From the NCBI GenBank assembly GCA_963855995.1, contig OY979727.1, forward strand, positions 12,578,946-12,642,945: a stretch of DNA of 64,000 nucleotides, written 5' to 3'. The notes beneath the pieces were generated by a model. That model worked only from the letters and a program-made list of their open reading frames with translations, was not told the DNA's origin and did not search any database. The translations under genes were made by a program, and so were the position numbers. This DNA is from Muricea muricata. Taxonomy: Eukaryota; Cnidaria; Anthozoa; Malacalcyonacea; Plexauridae. How positions within the stretch are numbered: position 1 is the stretch's first letter; every line of letters starts with the position of its first letter. Shown here piece by piece: positions 50,302 through 62,455 of this stretch.

Positions 50302-51033
50302 GGCTATCTTTAAAACAGGGAGTGGGGAATCCGGGAATCGGGGAATTATCGAAATAAAATTTAAAAAATTAAAATCTATAACAGCTAGCAACTATTGATA
50401 GTTTGCAATCGATGCCATCTTGGTTGACGTTTGAAGCACATGGCAACCACAAAGTATCTATTCATTATTTCTGATCCTATCGAGCCATACATCTTTAAAG
50501 TATCATTCATGATACGCTAAAACTAACGATGAAATAGTAAATTGACACAAGTACTTCGCTGTAAACAGCCGAAGTAATCTGCAAAGTCAACCAAGATGGC
50601 GCCCAGTGACACGAAATGACGTCATGTGCAAACCAAGAATTGTAAGATTCGCAATCGATTTGGCCGGTGGCTTTTATAATTTTATAATTTGCCTATCTTT
50701 TGTACCAAATATTGAAAAAGGGTACATTCTTGTTCTAGTTTTTAGGACTGGAGGAAAACTTAAACTGGACATATTATTCACTATACAGAAACAGCAATAG
50801 ACGCTCACTAACTCCCCCCGTAAATCACGATGTTTAGCAAAATACGACGCGGCGCCATTAAAAGGACTTGCAAATGGCATGGCTACATCCATAGATGTCA
50901 TTCCCGATTCCCCATTCCCTGTTTTCAAGATAGCCAATATACTGTTCCCTAACAGCTAGCTGTTATAGATTTTAATTTTTAAATTTTATTTCGATAATTC
51001 CCCGATTCTCCATTCCCTGTTTTAAAGATAGCC
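50302..51033. mobile_element. Composite foldback element, 732 bp
   Basis: The left arm ggctatctttaaaacaggga...attatcgaaataaaatt is matched by two right arms, at 50901-50937 and 50960-51033. A second pair inside (gccatcttggttgac at 50412, gtcaaccaagatggcg at 50586) and tgacgtca suggest one MITE nested in another. Confidence 0.8.
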
Positions 51034-51353
51034 CTGCGATATTCTTTCAAAAATTTACAAAAACAAACATCTCACACCAACTTTACGCATTAAATTTTTT
51101 AAGTGGCGATGCGTCATTTAGACTACATTTTTATTTTAAAATTCACTTATAACTTTCTCAGGAATATGAACTACTTACTGTCTTGCTAAAATATGCCTTA
51201 GTGAAATGTTAATTTTGCGGTAGCTTTTTGTTTCTTGTCAAGGACATTTTACACATAACAAAAACGCTTCCCAAGACACTTAATTGCACCGCCTACGCCA
51301 AAATTAGCATATTGTGCTCATGTTTCCTGCATCTATGAGAGTCTTATCGTCGC

Positions 51354-54300
51354 ATGACTCTAAACAATTCCTTTAAATTCGTTTGCGAACTATCAACAAG
51401 AATAATCATGTTCAAGCCGAGCTGGAAATTCTTGTCGTTTGTTGTCGCTGTACTAGCTTGGCGCTCGTTTACTAAGCGACCAAGCTCTTCCGAAACGTTT
51501 CGGGGCAAGAATGTGGTCATTTGCGGAGGATCGACTGGCATTGGAGAGCAGATAGCGTATAGGTTTTGCGAGCAAGGTGCGAACGTATTGGTGGTGGCGA
51601 GAAGGGAATGGGCACTTCAAAACGTTGTGCAGAACTGTACGCGTCTTGGATCCGCATCAGCAAGCTACATCATTGCAGATTTACAAGGCGGTACTGACGG
51701 ACCAAAAAAGCTGTTCAATGTAAGTGCGATGTGTTAAATACACTAGAGGTTTCGTACACGCCGCCGTTGATGTGCAATAGATTAAACTTAACGTGTCGCA
51801 GTATTGTAAGCAACCCTGGCGCCAAAAAAAAACACAGATCATAGCACAGCTTGTAAACACTTCAAATGACATAAAAATCTTATTAATCTCTGAAAATACC
51901 ACGCGGTCAATTTATAAGTTTGTATCATTTCAAGTGTAAAAATTGTCCGCAACATTTCAACATATCGAGCTTATCGTTCGTGCCGATATAACATCCAATC
52001 GTCCCAGGCCGTACCGTAGTGATTTAAAATGTATATAGAGCTTTTAAAGCTTTTTGTCGGCAAGGTTTTGAGCTTTGAGAGCGTGCTCAAGCACTTGCGT
52101 GTCAGCGAATGCAAATCAGTTTGGTATAAATTGTAATGTCTCATTACGGTCGCGCCAGATACTTGAGGATAAATATGTAATTTTCCAGTGGTGTGACATT
52201 TCAATAAGTAAAATAAGTATATTCTGGGCTAAAGAAGCTCCATTCAGAAGAGTTCAACTCGATAAAAAAGCCGAAAAACGAACATACTGTAATCATTTTT
52301 AAATTGTGCACGTCAATGGGCAATAACAATAACTCAGTTGAATTTTTTTTTTGAGTCGTAATTTTGCTTTGTAAATTACACATTTCATCTGAATATTTTA
52401 TAGCCAATAAAGAATATCTTTCGGCTTTGACGCTTGTGCCAGTGAAAAATTAGCTGGAGATTCAAAGATAAACTGCGGTCCGGAGCTGGGCAGACGATCG
52501 ACCAAATAGAATTCCTTATGAGCACTTAAAATGATTCAATTTAGCTCTCCTTGTTAGAGATACAATAAAAACAACAAATTTGACAGATGTTTCACTCGAA
52601 ATTGTTTGTTTTCAACTTATTTGAAAATGTTATATTTGAGCAATCTAAACATCAAACTCCTAGAGTTAACAAGCGTGAAAATGCCTCGGCGCCACTTGTA
52701 ATTTTATGCTAATTGCTTGTCGGAAACATACGCTCCAGAATGTTGTGGACTGAAAGTTCTTTTTGCAACCGTCCTCGCATCATCAGCCAAAACAATTGTT
52801 TCTATATAACCGAGGAACATTAATCGAAGTCAGTATCGCTAATTGAGGCAATAATTCAGTTTCGTCTTGTATCTTCAATAAAAATAAATGAGCTCTGAAG
52901 AAGTATTAACAGCAGGAAATGCTTTGCTTATCTTATGAATTCAAGTATAAACATACTCTTTGTCTATCTCTGGAAAAAAAACAATTGCGCACAGCCGCAT
53001 CCATTATTGCGGTTATGCTACACTGAGACAATTTTGCACAATGTAATTGAGCGAAGCTTGCTTCAAGAGAACTCCACAAACTGCAAAATAAAGTTAGTTC
53101 AGGTTTGGTTTATCCTCCTGTAGTAACACTCGATCGTTAAAAGACGATCTAGGAAGAACAATGTGGAACTGATAGAGCTATCCAGTATACATAAACTTAT
53201 TAGTTTAGTTTAGGTTTAGGTTGTAACACTGGATCAGTATGAGATGATCCTTACTGGACCTCTAGGAAGAACAGTTTAGAACTGAAAGAGATATCCAGGA
53301 TAAATAAAGTTAGTTTAGGTTAGGTTTCCTCCTGTGGTAACGCTGGATTAATGAAAGGTGATCTCTACTGGACCTTTATAAAAAAACCAGTTTAGAACTG
53401 ATAGAGATATCCAAGATAAATAAAGTTAGTTTAGTTTAGGTTTCCTCCTGTAGTAACACTGGATCAATATGTGATGATCCCTACTTACCTCTAGGAAGAA
53501 CAGTTTAGAACTTATAGAGCTATTCAGTATGAATAAAGTTAGTTTGGTCCAGGTTTCCTCCTGTAGTAACACTGGATCAATAAGAGATGATCCATACTGG
53601 ACCTCTAGGAAGAACAGTTTAGAACTGATAGAGCTATCCAGCATAAATAATGTTAGTTTGGTCCAGGTTTCCTCCTGTAGTAACACTGGATCAATAAGAG
53701 ATGATCCATACTGGACCTCTAGGAAGAACACTTTAGAACTGATAGAGCTATCCAGCATAAATAATGTTAGTTTGGTCCAGGTTTCCTCCTGTAGTAACAC
53801 TGGATCATTAAGAGATGATCCTTACTGGATCTCTAGGAAGAACAGTTTAGAACTGATAGAGCTATCCAGTATAAATGAAGTTGGTTTAGTCTAGGTTTCC
53901 TCCTGTAGTAACACTGGATCAATAAGACATGATCCTTACTGGACCTCCAAGTCCTCCTCTTCTAATAGTCAGTTCGGTTTAGGTGAGGGCCACGTGAGGA
54001 TCACTTGAGACTATGAACGATTCCTGATTTTTTCTTTACTTTAGGAATCATTGAAACGCTTTGAGAAGGTCGATGTCCTCGTCTTAAATCATGTTTTATA
54101 CGAAATAAAACGCTGGCAGGCCGACAAAAATTACACAGAGATTGCGAAAGCGTTTAACACTAATGTACTGAGCTACATCGACCTCACTTCGCTATTCATT
54201 TCCAGTCTTAAAGCATCGCGCGGTCGTCTATTGGTGATCTCTTCTGGACTTGGTCTGATGACGTACCCGTATTTCGCTCTGTATTGCTCAAACAAACACG

Positions 54301-54617
54301 CGCTTCACGGCTTCTTCAACGCACTACGTCAAGAGCTCGCACTCGACGGAGACGAAATGTCAATAACGATCAGCGTGTTCGGTGCCATAGCAACAGATAA
54401 CGCAATAAAAGCGGGCAGCGGCAATCCTGTGGCCGGTAGCAACGGCTGGACTCGGCTCAGCTCCGTAGCTGCTTCGGAGCTCGCCGTACAAGCGTCGTTA
54501 CATCGCAAAAGGCAAATATACTTTCCGAATTTTTTAAGGTTGCATAAATTTGCAAGCGATTACTTTCCAGATTTAACCGAATGGCTCATACGATACGTCT
54601 ACGATCTTAAAGGATAA
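51354..54617 (+). CDS. 11-beta-hydroxysteroid dehydrogenase 1-like SDR, two exons
   Basis: The exons are 51354-51719 and 54045-54617 (TAA), phase 0, with donor gtaagt and acceptor ctttactttag. The start may be ATG 51354 (313 residues) or 51408 (295 residues); the second gives a membrane anchor SWKFLSFVVAVLAW right after MFKP, as in HSD11B1. The NAD(P) motif is VVICGGSTGIGEQIA (GG instead of the usual TG). VLVVARRE suggests NADP preference. VLVLNHVLYE equals the family's LNH. The catalytic residues are Ser in LLVISSGLG and Tyr-Lys in YCSNK, all intact. It is probably a type II ER-membrane oxidoreductase acting on steroids or related carbonyls. The 2.3-kb intron carries the satellite array. Confidence 0.88.
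53085..53960 (+). repeat. 114-bp satellite array, about eight copies
   Basis: Units run gtttcctcctgtagtaacac, tggatcaataagagatgatc, ctctaggaagaacagtttag, aactgatagagctatccag, tataaataaagttag. Later units repeat at exactly 114 bp (53562, 53676, 53790). Because 114 is a multiple of three, long open frames run across units on both strands (+ 53529-53894, - 53426-53800); these are not genes. Confidence 0.95.
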
Positions 54618-55809
54618 TTAGGACGCAGGAATATGGCAATATAATTTTTTGTATATCCCTATCAGAACCTTTAAAGTAATTGTAATATTGGTTGTTAACA
54701 TGCTTAGTTTCTGAAAAATATTAGAGGACAAAAATGACAGTGGCCGTCCGCCATCTTGTTTTATAATTAGGTCTGTTTTATCAGAATGTCTATTATAACT
54801 TACTGTCAACTTGTGAAATCCCAGTGAAAATGTTTCAATCACTTCGCAGCTTACGTTAGACGTACATACATACAATCCAGTTGGATTTTTGGATCAAGCA
54901 CGTCTTGTTTGAATAGCCAAGATGGCGGCTGGCTATCGGATGGTTTGCATAAACGTCATGGCGGCCATGTTGGACGTATAACACAAAAGAATATGTTATT
55001 AGTTCCATTGCGGAATCCAGCCGGCGTGGGTACTAATATTGTGGTACTAAAATGTGCATGATGAATGCAAACCAAGAATAGTGTCTTTGTCCTTCAACAT
55101 TTCAAACACTTACCATGTTATCGAATATTTAATTGCACATATTACAATTACTTCGAACGCTGTCATTGACAAGCCGATAAGAAATATATTACTATATCTG
55201 TTTTACCAGGTTTCACTGACCCAGGTGAACTTGAACCAGGTCAAAAACTACTCTTTTACCAGGGTTGGTAGATTATCTGAATAAATAAGCTACGCCCGCA
55301 TTAGTTCCGTCAAGAAAAAAAGGGGAATGAAAAATACAATAGGCATTGTTAAAAATCTGCCTTATTTAATATGCAGTCAGGTGATTATTCATTCTATCAA
55401 CCCTGATGTACACAAATGCTGGGGAATTTTGATTCACTCCATGAGTGGGACCATTCAATATGGCCGCCGATCTCAAAATATGACGTGTTTTCGGTTTCAA
55501 TTTTATTTGGGTTTAGCATTACGATGCACTATCCCGTCATAACATATCAATGTTACAAAACTGATTTCTAGGAAGCTTTTGCCTTACAACGTAAAACTTT
55601 TGTTTCAAAATGAAAGCAAAACATCCTGCTGTAGAAATCTATAGCAGGATGTGGGACCATCCAACATGGCCGCAAGGCTAAAAATGTGACGTACTTCCGG
55701 CTTCCACAATAGATGCGCCATCCAGCTTTAATAAATATCAATGGCTTTTATACCTCTGTATATTTTGCTCTGTATATATCTTTAATGCACGATTGTGAAT
55801 GGAAAAACC

Positions 55810-55950
55810 TCAAAAAAACAACATGATGTAAATTTAAAACAAGACGACAATTTTGCGATGATATTTCGTCTCTATGTCAATGTTATGGTCAAAAAACTCG
55901 AATCTTGAGTTCAAAAGATGTTGTTTTTTTGGAGTACGTTTTTTCTTGTT
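55810..55950. mobile_element. Diverged relative of the 38.8 kb foldback
   Basis: Shares the pattern gatgatatttcgtc...tcgaatcttgagttcaaaag and acaacat / atgttgtt arms with the element at 38826-39065. The arms are eroded. Confidence 0.5.
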
Positions 55951-56706
55951 ATTTATTAAACTATCTGCTGGCAGTCGTTTTCAAGATTGTATACAATATG
56001 ATGTTTTCACGATTTTATTTCAAAAACTACAAACACTGTATAAACTGACTGACATTACATACACTGGACAGATTTTTATTACGTGATTGTTTTGTAAATA
56101 ATTGAAACAGGATGTCAAGCTTGTACAATATTTAATGTATTAACGTATTATGTACAAAGAAATAAAGTGATCTTATTTAAAGTGCATTTTAAACCGAATC
56201 TTTTCACTTATGTTTATTCCCTCTGGCACGCAGCCGACGTTTCGGGAAAGACCATAGCAATTAGTATACACACAGAAAAGATAACACTTGCAAGTTGTGG
56301 ATTTTACCACCTTCTTGGTACTTGTCAACAAGTTACAACAGGTCTGGTACAATCAAGGTTGCTGCCATTTGTCATTTGCAGACTTGTTGCAAATTTTAAC
56401 ATTGTTCTCTCAAATTGAAGCTATTAAAGACCACTTAAAAATACCAAACCAGCCGCAAACTTGTAAACAGTTTCAAATATTTTTCTTTTTCTTAAGTTCT
56501 TGAAGTTTTTTACCCTGAACACAACATTCTAATAGCTTCAATTTGAGTATACTTTAATAGTTCAATCTTCATGTAGTACGTGTTTCAAAAAACTTCACCC
56601 CTCTCTCCCAAGTCGTAATTTCTGTCACATATACTTCAATGTCCCATGCCTAGCTCCTTTAAGCATCGCCGAAATGAAAAGATTTTTGAAATGGTGGATA
56701 AGCAAT

Positions 56707-57120
56707 GGACAATTTGCATAATAGACTAATATTCGATCTAGGCAAAAAGAACAGAATCTTTTTCTACAGCTAGAAAGAGGATCCTGCGATTAGTAGAATT
56801 GCTGAGTTTGGTGGCGGAATGTTGTAAAACACGGAAAATATGGCATTGCGAAGTTTGCAAATTTTGTATATATTTGTATAACGCGCGGGAAAAGTTACCA
56901 TTTTCGCGGCAATTTTAGCTCAAAAATGGTAACTTTTTCCGCGCGTAATACAAATATATACAAAATTTGCAAACTTGGCAGGGCAATATCTTCCGTATTT
57001 TACAACATTTCGCCACCAAACTTTGCAGTTCTACTAATTTTGAGATGCTCTTTCTAACTGTAGTAAACGATTTCGTTCTTTTCGCCTAGTACGACCTTTA
57101 GTCTATTATGCAAGTTGTCC
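56707..57120. mobile_element. 414-bp long palindrome (foldback element)
   Basis: The ends ggacaatttgcataatagac and gtctattatgcaagttgtcc are inverted. Complementarity runs to the centre near 56910-56930 (aaaagttaccattttcgcgg / aaaaatggtaactttttccg), with a short spacer. There is no ORF, and the fold is almost complete. Confidence 0.92.
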
Positions 57121-57315
57121 AATGTCATGTTAGAAGTGCACAATATTACTCGTCTAGATTAATAAACATGCGTGAACAAATTGGGATTAAGTTCGTCAAT
57201 TAACAATCACTTTCTCAATCTAGAAATCACACGCCGACATCCAAAATACAGTCAAAAATAATTTCCTATTTACACAAATATCTCGTCTTCACCACAGCAC
57301 TGTTCTCATTTGGTC

Positions 57316-60300
57316 TTAACAACGACTTCTACACACAGGAGGGTAACCAGGCCATTTCGTTGGAGGTGCGAGTGTCCTCTGGGTACATCCCTGGGTGTAA
57401 GAGGATAGTTGGTGACTACAACAGTAGCAAACACTCTGAGAGAATGAAATTTAGGTTATCAGTATCACATAACCGTTTTGTTCAAAAATCCTTGCTTTCA
57501 AAACTTTATTGATTTAAAATTTACGCAGGGATTCAAAACGAGAACGTTAATTAGGGGTGGGAGTGGGGCCAAATACCCAACTGATTTCAAAGGAAAAACG
57601 TCGGGTAGAACAAAATATTAATACCGTCCCCCTCTAATTAACGCTCTAATTACAGCCCTGAAATTACAAAGCTTCACAGAGTTTGCCACTGCTATCACAT
57701 GATAACGAATTGTTGTGGACATAAAGAGTTTCAACGGAGATCCTCGCGCAACCCCAGCGATTGATTGCATTTTATCTCTTTGATAACATTCAGGCGGTAG
57801 CTAGCAAAATATCTAAAACATAAGAAAATGATAGAGTTAATGTCATGCAGAGGTAGTACATGTTCTTGAATGTGAGCTATCTTAAAGTGATCTGATGTTG
57901 TACTGAACTCACTGCTGAGTTAAGCATGGTTAGATCATGCAGAGGTAGTACATGTTCTTGAATGTGAGCTATCTTAAAGTGATCTGATGTTGTACTGTAC
58001 TCACTGCTGAGTTAAGCATGGTTAGATCATGCAGAGGTAGTACATGTTCATGAATGTGAGCTATCTTAAAGTGATCTGATGTTGTACAGAACTCACTGCT
58101 GAGTTAAGCATCATTAGATCATGCAGAGGCAGTACATGTTCGTGAATGTGAGCTATATCTTAAAGTGATCTGATGTTGTGCAGAACTCACTCTTGAGTTA
58201 AGCATGGTTAGATCATGCAGAGGTAGTACATGTTTCTGAGCTCACATTCAAGATTTCGGTTTCCCCAAGAGAAAGAGAGAAAAAATGCGCTGTTTGTCTC
58301 TTTTATTGACCCTATATCGACTTACAGGTTGCTGTTGTTGGTTTGGTGTGGCAGCCATATTGCGCAACGCATGGGGGTAGTGACTTTCACAAAATATTCT
58401 GTCATTTATAAAATGTATACGATCTCCTGTCACTAATCTCTGATGACATTCGCAGCAGGTGAAGCATCTCATGTGATAAGCCTTGTCTCTTATTTTCATC
58501 ACCATCTCAGCTGCAGGAATCAACTCCGAGCATGCAGCGCATGCGCCACTCGAACCATATAACCTTCAGAGAAAACAGGTTGGGGTCATTCGAATGAAAA
58601 CACAGAGAGCTCTATCAGTTGTTAACTGTTCTTCCTAGAGGTCCAGTAAGTATCATCTCATATCAATCCAGTGTTACTACAGGAGGAAACCTAAGCTAAA
58701 CTAAATTTATTTACTTATTTATACTGGATAGCTCTATCAGTTTTAAACTGTTCTTCCTAGAGGTCTAATAAGGATTATCTCTTCTTGATCCAGCGTTACT
58801 ACAGGAAATCTAAACTAAACTAACTTTATTTATACTGGATAGCTCTATCAGTTCTAAACTGTTTTTCCTACAGGTCCAGTAAGGATCATCTCTTATTGAT
58901 CCAGTGTTACTACAGGAAGAAACGGAAACTGCACTAACTTTATTCATACTGGATAGCTCTATCAGTTCTAAACTGTTCTTGCTAGAGGTCCAGTAAGGAT
59001 CCTCTCTTATTGATCCAGTGTTACTACAGGAGGAAACCTAAACTGAACTAATTTTATTTATACTGGATAGCTCTATCAGGTCTAAACTGTTCTTCCTAGA
59101 GGTCCAGTAAGGATCCTCTCTTATTGATCCAGTGTTACTACAGGAGGAAACCTGTTCCTACTACACACATAAAACGCCCAGCATATGAGTGACATGACAT
59201 TACAATCAGTGATAAAATATATATGAATTGCAATCTGTTCAAAAACGCTAGACTCGGCAAGAAAATTTTCCCAAAGGAAATGCCGCAAAACAATCAAGTT
59301 TAAATATTCAAGAAGTGTAATTACAACAGTAGCAATTCACTTAACAATTATCTCTTAATTACGCTCTATTTGCTGCGGTTCAAACAACCACTTAAAGGAA
59401 AGTCAGCTTTACTTGAAAAATCTACCCTTTCTAAATAGAATATACTTTCTAACGACATCACGCACGCTATTAGTAATGTACCCCTCTCACAATTGCAACT
59501 TGAGATGGTTTGAAATGATTTTCGGAAGAATTACTTATTAACAACATTGGCTTGTTTTCGAATTCAAAATGAGCCTCAGTATTAGCGGAATAACATTCGT
59601 ACTCGCGTTAATTGAATAAGCTGTCCAGAGATGTTATCGATTTGCTGAATATTACCACGATATGGCGGAAGTCGTTGCATTAGCATGTACATTAAAAAAA
59701 CGCGGAGAACAGCATCGCGAGCATGCGGACAGTTGTACAGATTCGTCTGAAAAACTTTGAAGAGGTTTGACTGTTTGATGTTTGATGTATCAAATCAAAT
59801 CTTTTTCAGTCAAGACACAGACAGTCGCCAACGCGGATCAACGCACCTAAAAGTCCGACAAATTGGTCTACTAAGTGTTTTTATATAATATTAAAACAAT
59901 TGTATTTTCATTGAAAACGAAAATTATGAAATATGTATAGCAACTGGAACTTTTCTAGTACGCTTACTGTTGCTATACACAACAGCCCATTAAATTTAAT
60001 TGAAATTTCGAAGTATGAACGATAAAACTGCCAATGTAATTAGACAAATTCAATTTGATTACACTTCTATAATGAGTTTCGCGGCTTTCCATTTAAATAG
60101 CCTTTCTTAATCTGCCATTTTAATAACGTTACACGGCAGGCAGAAATTAATACATGTTCGAAAAATAATTCCAATTTCAATTGATGTCTTGTTGTGTTAG
60201 AGGGAAAATAAGCCACTTAATGAGTATACATGAAAGTTTTTGTTAGCGTTAAATTAAAACACCAGTTTTGTTAAAAAGAAAACTTTTTAGAAGAAAGAAG

Positions 60301-62455
60301 TAGAATAAAGGAATAATTGTATATGATAAATAAATGTAATTTTTCCCTCATAGATTCTCGCTTGTCTAAACGTTATACCGTCAGCTCTCAATGTAGGCAG
60401 TGGTCTTTAAATACACATCATTTGTGGTAGATTCTCACCAGTCTAAAGTTAAAACTGTTGGCTCTCAGCGCAGGTAGTGATCTTAAAATACACGTCGTTT
60501 GCGGTAGATTCTCGCCATTCTAAACTTCAAACTGTTGGTTCTCAGTGTAGGTAGCGATCTTAAAATACACGTCGTTTGTGGTAGATTCTCACCATTCTAA
60601 ACTTCAAACTGTTGGTCCTCAATGTAGGTAGCCATCTTAAAATACACGTCGTTTGTGGCAGAGATTCTCACTAGTCTAAACATCAAACTGTTAGTTCTCA
60701 GTGTAGGTAGTGGTCAAAGCTTGCCCCCCCCCCTGCTACCTGACCAAATATTTCATTACAAAGTTCATTTATCAACACGTTGTTCTACTTTATTTGCTCA
60801 GGTTGAGCTTGGCTAAAAATATACCTTTAATCTACATTCATACTCCTGTCAAATGCAAACGAATGCAATAATTTCGAAAGCCTTGTCGTCAAGGTGTTTT
60901 GCGCAGATTAGATAGGCGCTGAAACAGGAATGCATGACGACTGGAGATATAGTCGTTTTGCGCATTCTATTACAGTAAAATGACAGACACGCGTGTACAC
61001 AGGCCAAACAATGACCTGAGAGATGTATAATTGGCAGTACAGAAAGCTCTCTTGTTGTGATCGAACGAGAACAAGAGTTGCTTGAATGAAACATACCACG
61101 CGCAAAGCATTGAACATGGCGGTTAAATATACACGAAAAACGTTACTCTTTCACTGCAGATTTCGAGTTTCGAATCATGCAATGCCTAATACAAGCGCGT
61201 CTCATCTCAGTGAAGAAGTCTCAAAACATTTGGGAGTCCTGTGGGGCACATGCCCATTAATGGAAAAACACCCGATATGTCACTAAGCTGCTAAAAGCCT
61301 ATTAAATTTCTCGGATTTAATTACGCTTCGGCCCTAATGGGTTTTACTTCACTTCAAAGTGTGTTCATAGTAAATCATTAAGCATGTGACAGGACAAGGC
61401 AAAAACAAATAAACTGTCGAAGTTGACCAATTAAATCGCTTCGCCAACTGTTACACGCGTATTTCAATTAATCCACAGAATTAAAGCCATTGTCCGCGAA
61501 ACGAAAGCCGTCTATTAAAGCAAGCGGATATGTATATTAGTAATTTTCCGCCGGCTTTAACATAAAGCTTCAAATTTTTTGGCTCGAGATTAGCAGACGA
61601 ACACTGGGGTCGTAATTAGCAGACAAAAAATAACACAAAACAGATAATATCATGCCAAAATAACGCGAAATACAAACGCTTATTGGAAAAAAATGCGTAG
61701 GAAAAGCGTGATTCAAAGAGCCACACGTTTTAAGTATTCTTCTCCTCGACTTTCAAATTTAAGCAGTTAATTTTTAAATACAGCAGGACTTAGCTAACAC
61801 TTAACTCTTTTAAATTAAGCTTCGAAATTGAAGGGAAATTAAACTGCCAAGTCATTTGAATGAGAAATAATTGAAAGAGTAGGCCCCTATTAGAAATGCC
61901 CGTTATTGTCTATTAAAAATGTCGTATTCAATTGCAGGCGAAACGTGCATCTTCAATAAATAGATATTGAGAAGTGGCGAGAATCTGTCACAAGGGATGT
62001 GCGCTAAATTATCCCTACCCACACTGAGAATCAGCAGTTTGATGTTTAGACTAGCGAGAATCTACCACAACAAGCCTATTTTCCACGTAGGTTAAAATCT
62101 GAAGCCTCGGCTGGTGAGAATCAACCACAAAAGACGTGGAGTCGAAGAGCGCGTTAGGAAATTGAAGATATAGCATATGAAGAGAAACAGTTTGGAACTG
62201 ACAGAGCTATCGCCAAAACAAATTAACCGAATTTAAGACTTAGTTCACGTATCCCTACCTCAAGTAATCATTTCTGCAAAGAAGCATTCCCCCTTTTGAA
62301 AAGCACGATGTTCCAACTTCGCCCAGTCTTACACTGCAGCACGAACACTGAAGGCAATCCATATGCCAGTATTTGTCAACGGCGTGTAACAGAAAACGTT
62401 CCATGATCGTTCTACCACAAGCGGCACAACTCCTTGCTTTGCTTTCACACGCCAT
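57316..62455 (-). CDS. LMO4: LIM-only protein 4, three exons
   Basis: Exons: 62455-62259, 58563-58326 and 57435-57316 (tentative, TAA). Junction phases are 2 and 0, giving 184 residues. Exon 1 is LIM1: CAACGRTIMERFLLHAVDKY, CSCCSVRLGEVGTSC, LCRNDYLR. Exon 2 is LIM2: GSSGACAACSELIPAAEMVM, HMRCFTCCECHQRLVTGDRI, FCESHYPHALRN. GTSCF and the RLVTGDR..INDRIFC segment fit LMO4 better than LMO1-3. LMO proteins are nuclear adaptors that bind LDB1 through the LIM zinc fingers and regulate transcription in development. Exon 2 ends in Gln-rich sequence at a gtaagt donor. Exon 3 has a good acceptor (ttctctcag) but an unusual Cys-rich tail, so the C-terminus is less sure. A 5' UTR exon may precede 62455 (ttctag just upstream). 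The 3.7-kb intron 1 is repeat-rich. Confidence 0.9.
57844..58240. repeat. 91-bp tandem array in LMO4 intron 2
   Basis: catgcagaggtagtacatgt recurs at 57844, 57935, 58026, 58117 and 58215. The first three spacings are 91 bp and the last is longer. Each unit contains gtgagctatcttaaagtgat and tgagttaagcatggttagat. Units are highly similar. Confidence 0.95.
58603..59155 (-). repeat. 114-bp satellite array, about five reversed copies
   Basis: Repeated tggatagctctatcagttct, aaactgttcttcctagaggt, ttgatccagtgttactacag. In LMO4 intron 1, same sense as the 49.4 and 62.8 kb copies. Confidence 0.95.
60354..60725. repeat. ~78-bp tandem array, direct copies
   Basis: Five units of gattctc.c.agtctaaact, tcaaactgttggttctcagt, gtaggtagtgatcttaaaat, acacgtcgtttgtggta. 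Spacing is about 78 bp. In LMO4 intron 1. Confidence 0.9.
61975..62130. repeat. Inverted partner of the 60.35 kb array
   Basis: About two units in reverse orientation (ctgagaatcagcagtttgat, gtttagactagcgagaatct). With the direct array at 60354-60725 it brackets about 1.25 kb of repeat-free DNA. Confidence 0.8.
62183..62235 (+). repeat. Single satellite fragment beside LMO4 exon 1
   Basis: Reads gaaacagtttggaactgaca then gagctatcgcc, a partial forward unit of the 114-bp family, about 25 bases from the exon 1 donor. Confidence 0.6.

Larger units (their letters stand above)
48872..51353. other. Intergenic between MRPS18B and the SDR gene
   Basis: Holds three reversed satellite copies (49371-49640), a C-run (49970-49986) and a composite foldback (50302-51033). 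An open + frame at 48826-49160 ending at a possible donor could be a leader exon, but is not recognised. Confidence 0.5.
54618..57315. other. Convergent spacer, SDR gene / LMO4
   Basis: Contains several atggcggc-bearing fragments (54918, 54957, 55460, 55668), a relic of the 38.8 kb foldback (55810-55950) and the 56707-57120 palindrome. No exon supported. Confidence 0.5.

Noticed and set aside
53426..53894. Long open frames on both strands with repeated peptides
   Set aside because: They are produced by the 114-bp satellite, whose period is a multiple of three; both strands are open equally.
57844..58240. Regularly spaced repeats resembling a CRISPR array
   Set aside because: The whole 91-bp unit is repeated, with no unique spacers, in an animal intron; the same holds for 60354-60725.
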